NCBI GenBank assembly: GCA_035555595.1
Contig: DATMGK010000058.1
Coordinates: 1-16,063, forward strand
Direction: 5' to 3'
From: Croceibacterium_A sp035555595
GTDB lineage: Bacteria; Pseudomonadota; Alphaproteobacteria; Sphingomonadales; Sphingomonadaceae
Length of the DNA stretch: 16,063 nt
The notes under the pieces were generated by a model. It was not told the DNA's origin and searched no databases. It worked only from the letters and a program-made list of their open reading frames with translations. The position numbers and the translations under genes were made by a program. How positions within the stretch are numbered: the stretch's first letter is position 1; each line of letters opens with the position of its first letter. Below, piece after piece: positions 14,576 to 16,063 of the stretch.

Positions 14576-15175
14576 ATGACCGAAGTTACCCGCGTTCCCC
14601 TGAAGCCGATTTCCAAGGGCTCGCTGCTGATGCTGGTCGTCGGCATCCTGATCGGTATCGCTCTGTCGGCGGCCTATGCCTATTTCACCGTGCCGCGCGT
14701 GAGCGTCAGCACCGTTACCGCCGGAACGGGCGAGAGCCCGAAGCCGGACGACGTGGTGTTCGTGCGCTATGTCGGCAAGCTGGATGACGGCACGGTGTTC
14801 GACCAGTCGCAGGATCTGCAGCTGCCGATCCCCGGCATCGTTCCGGAAGGCACGCCGATGCCGCTGGAAAACATGCTGCCCGGTTTCCGCGATGCCCTGG
14901 TGAAGATGAAGAAGGGCGGCAAGTATGTCGCCAAGATCCCGGCGGAACTGGCCTATGGCGCCAATCCCCCTCCGGGTGCGCCGATCCCTGCCAATGCCGA
15001 CCTGACGTTCGAGATCGAACTAGTCGATTTCATGCCGATGGCTGAGGCTGAACAGCGTTTCCAGCGCCTGCAGCAGCGGATGATGGAGCAGCAGCAGGGC
15101 GCGGCTGGCGCGGCTGCAGATGGTGTTGCCCCGGCGGCGCCTGTTCCCGCACCGGCGCCCGCGCCAGCTCAGTAA
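14576..15175 (+). CDS. Membrane-anchored FKBP-type peptidyl-prolyl isomerase
   Basis: Catalyses cis-trans isomerisation of prolyl bonds, probably as a periplasmic folding helper tethered to the inner membrane. The 199-aa protein has one N-terminal membrane segment at about 17-38 (LLMLVVGILIGIALSAAYAYF) with a basic cytosolic side. The FKBP domain at about 55-155 shows VFVRYVGKLDDGTVFDQS, LPGFRDALVKMKKGGKYVAKIPAELAYGANPPPGAPIPANADLTFEIELVDF. The tail after it is Gln-rich, then Ala/Pro-rich (PAAPVPAPAPAPAQ). The ATG at 14576 has AGGA about 9 nt upstream; a TTG one codon earlier is also in frame. Its placement beside rpsU is common in sphingomonads as far as I recall. Confidence 0.93.
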   Translation: MTEVTRVPLKPISKGSLLMLVVGILIGIALSAAYAYFTVPRVSVSTVTAGTGESPKPDDVVFVRYVGKLDDGTVFDQSQDLQLPIPGIVPEGTPMPLENMLPGFRDALVKMKKGGKYVAKIPAELAYGANPPPGAPIPANADLTFEIELVDFMPMAEAEQRFQRLQQRMMEQQQGAAGAAADGVAPAAPVPAPAPAPAQ

Positions 15176-15197
15176 ACCGACGCAATAACCGGACTTT

Positions 15198-15232
15198 GGG
15201 GAATCGCCGCGCCACCGGCGTTGTGATTCCCC
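15198..15232 (+). terminator. Hairpin after the FKBP gene
   Basis: GGGGAATC (15198-15205) pairs with GATTCCCC (15225-15232), with an inner GCCG/CGGC helix separated by a bulge. It lies about 22 bp after the FKBP stop codon. No T run follows, so terminator strength is doubtful. Confidence 0.45.
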
Positions 15233-15255
15233 CATGCATTACGGCACAAATTGCG

Positions 15256-15285
15256 GCATCCTGTCTGCCTGAAGACAGAGGATGC
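15256..15285 (+). promoter_or_regulatory. Stem-loop covering the DUF4153 ribosome binding site
   Basis: Left arm GCATCCTGTCT (15256-15266) pairs with right arm AGACAGAGGATGC (15273-15285), leaving a 2-nt AG bulge and a 6-nt loop. The likely Shine-Dalgarno sequence AGAGGA (15277-15282) is inside the right arm, 8 nt before the ATG at 15290. Such masking could restrain translation. The structure is drawn by eye only. Confidence 0.4.
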
Positions 15286-15289
15286 CCGG

Positions 15290-16063
15290 ATGAACGATGC
15301 CGTTAATGCGCCTGAAAGCGCCGCGCTGGACGATTGGCCGCTGAGGCCGTGGCTGCTGGCAGGGATCGGCGCGCTGGCCGGACTGCTGATCTATCTGGTC
15401 ACGCGCGGAAACCCGGACGTGCCGTGGCAGATGGCCACGGCCGCGTTCCTGTTCTTCGGTTCCATTGCCATCGGCTTTACGCTGGAGGAGAACCGGTGGA
15501 AGGCACCATCGCTGTTCGCGCTGGCCGTGGGCGTGGTCATGGCCGGGCTGGCATGGCGGGCGGTGCGTTACGGCGATAGCCTGCCTGACGAACAATACGG
15601 CTTCGCCGCCGGTGTGATTGCTAGCGGATTGGCCTTGCCCCTGTTTCAGGCCGATTTCCTGAAGAGGCGCATGGCGACCAGCTATGCCGATCTGCATCAC
15701 CATGTCTGGACCGACGCGATCAGTGCGGCGGGCGCGCTGGCCTTCACCGGCCTGTCGTGGCTGGTGCTGGCGCTGCTGAGCGAGTTGTTCCACCTGCTGA
15801 AGATCGATCTGCTGCGCGATCTGATGAACGAGGAATGGTTCGGCTGGACATTTTCCGGCCTGGCATTCGGCGCGGCGCTGGGCACCCTGCGCAACCAGAC
15901 GCGGATTCTGGGCACGATGCAGACCGTGGTTCTGCTGGTGCTTTCGCTGCTGGCCGTGCCGCTGGCGCTGGGCCTGCTGCTGTTCCTGCTGGCCACAGCG
16001 ATTTCCGGCCCGGACGTGCTGTGGGAAGCTACGCGGAGCGCCACGCCTGTTCTGCTGACATGC
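15290..16063 (+). CDS. DUF4153 membrane protein (3' end beyond window)
   Basis: The reading frame stays open for 258 codons and leaves the window without a stop, so only the N-terminal part is visible. It begins MNDAVNAPESAALDDWPLRPW and contains at least six hydrophobic segments. The segment YADLHHHVWTDAISAAGALAFTGLSWLVLALLSELFHLLKIDLLRDLMNEEWF fits the DUF4153 family of multi-pass membrane proteins. The family's function is unknown to me. AGAGGA 8 nt upstream supports the start, although that site is in a possible hairpin. Confidence 0.8.
   Translation, partial: MNDAVNAPESAALDDWPLRPWLLAGIGALAGLLIYLVTRGNPDVPWQMATAAFLFFGSIAIGFTLEENRWKAPSLFALAVGVVMAGLAWRAVRYGDSLPDEQYGFAAGVIASGLALPLFQADFLKRRMATSYADLHHHVWTDAISAAGALAFTGLSWLVLALLSELFHLLKIDLLRDLMNEEWFGWTFSGLAFGAALGTLRNQTRILGTMQTVVLLVLSLLAVPLALGLLLFLLATAISGPDVLWEATRSATPVLLTC

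Overview
The window is a dense, high-GC (roughly 63-68 % in most coding stretches) bacterial chromosome segment. Gene content and protein character point to an alphaproteobacterium, most likely of the order Sphingomonadales (Novosphingobium/Sphingobium/Sphingomonas type). The indicators are a STAS-fused permease operon laid out like Sphingobium linKLMN, a crcB-rluC-HAD-ATP12 run, a ValRS with the FFWDARM variant, and a PqiC-type lipoprotein. This assignment is inference from recalled family knowledge; no search was run.

Layout. Bases 48-5575 lie on the minus strand, read right to left: valS (valyl-tRNA synthetase), a 346-bp non-coding gap holding a probable terminator and a 20-21-bp tandem repeat array, queE (queuosine pathway radical SAM enzyme), and a MATE exporter. 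Bases 5666-9211, on the plus strand and divergent from valS, form a compact four-gene lipid-transport operon: permease with fused STAS domain, ATPase, MCE protein and lipoprotein. Bases 9379-10341 (plus) encode an exported alpha/beta hydrolase. Bases 10360-14085 (minus) form a tightly overlapping six-gene run read as crcB, rluC-like, paiB-like, HAD phosphatase, a 72-aa two-TM protein and an ATP12 chaperone. Bases 14278-16063 (plus) carry rpsU with a strong terminator, a membrane-anchored FKBP isomerase, and the start of a DUF4153 membrane protein that runs off the window.

How the genes work together. The Mla/Lin-type operon is a complete inner-membrane lipid or hydrophobic-compound trafficking machine: motor, channel with MlaB-like regulator, periplasmic ring and outer-membrane-side lipoprotein. 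Most other genes are housekeeping: tRNA charging, tRNA and rRNA modification, F1-ATPase assembly, ribosomal protein S21, fluoride export and metabolite repair.

I do not see a complete unknown system such as a defence island, CRISPR array or prophage. The most unusual features concern valS and its downstream flank. The essential synthetase carries an in-frame insertion built from a perfect 23-bp inverted repeat of the palindromic-element type (peptide signature SPLAGEGG...NPLPQGE). Next to it is a second extra segment of clearly lower GC, and both sit in the catalytic region between HIGH and KMSKS. Downstream lies a degenerate iteron-like array with a GTGTCGCTTT core.
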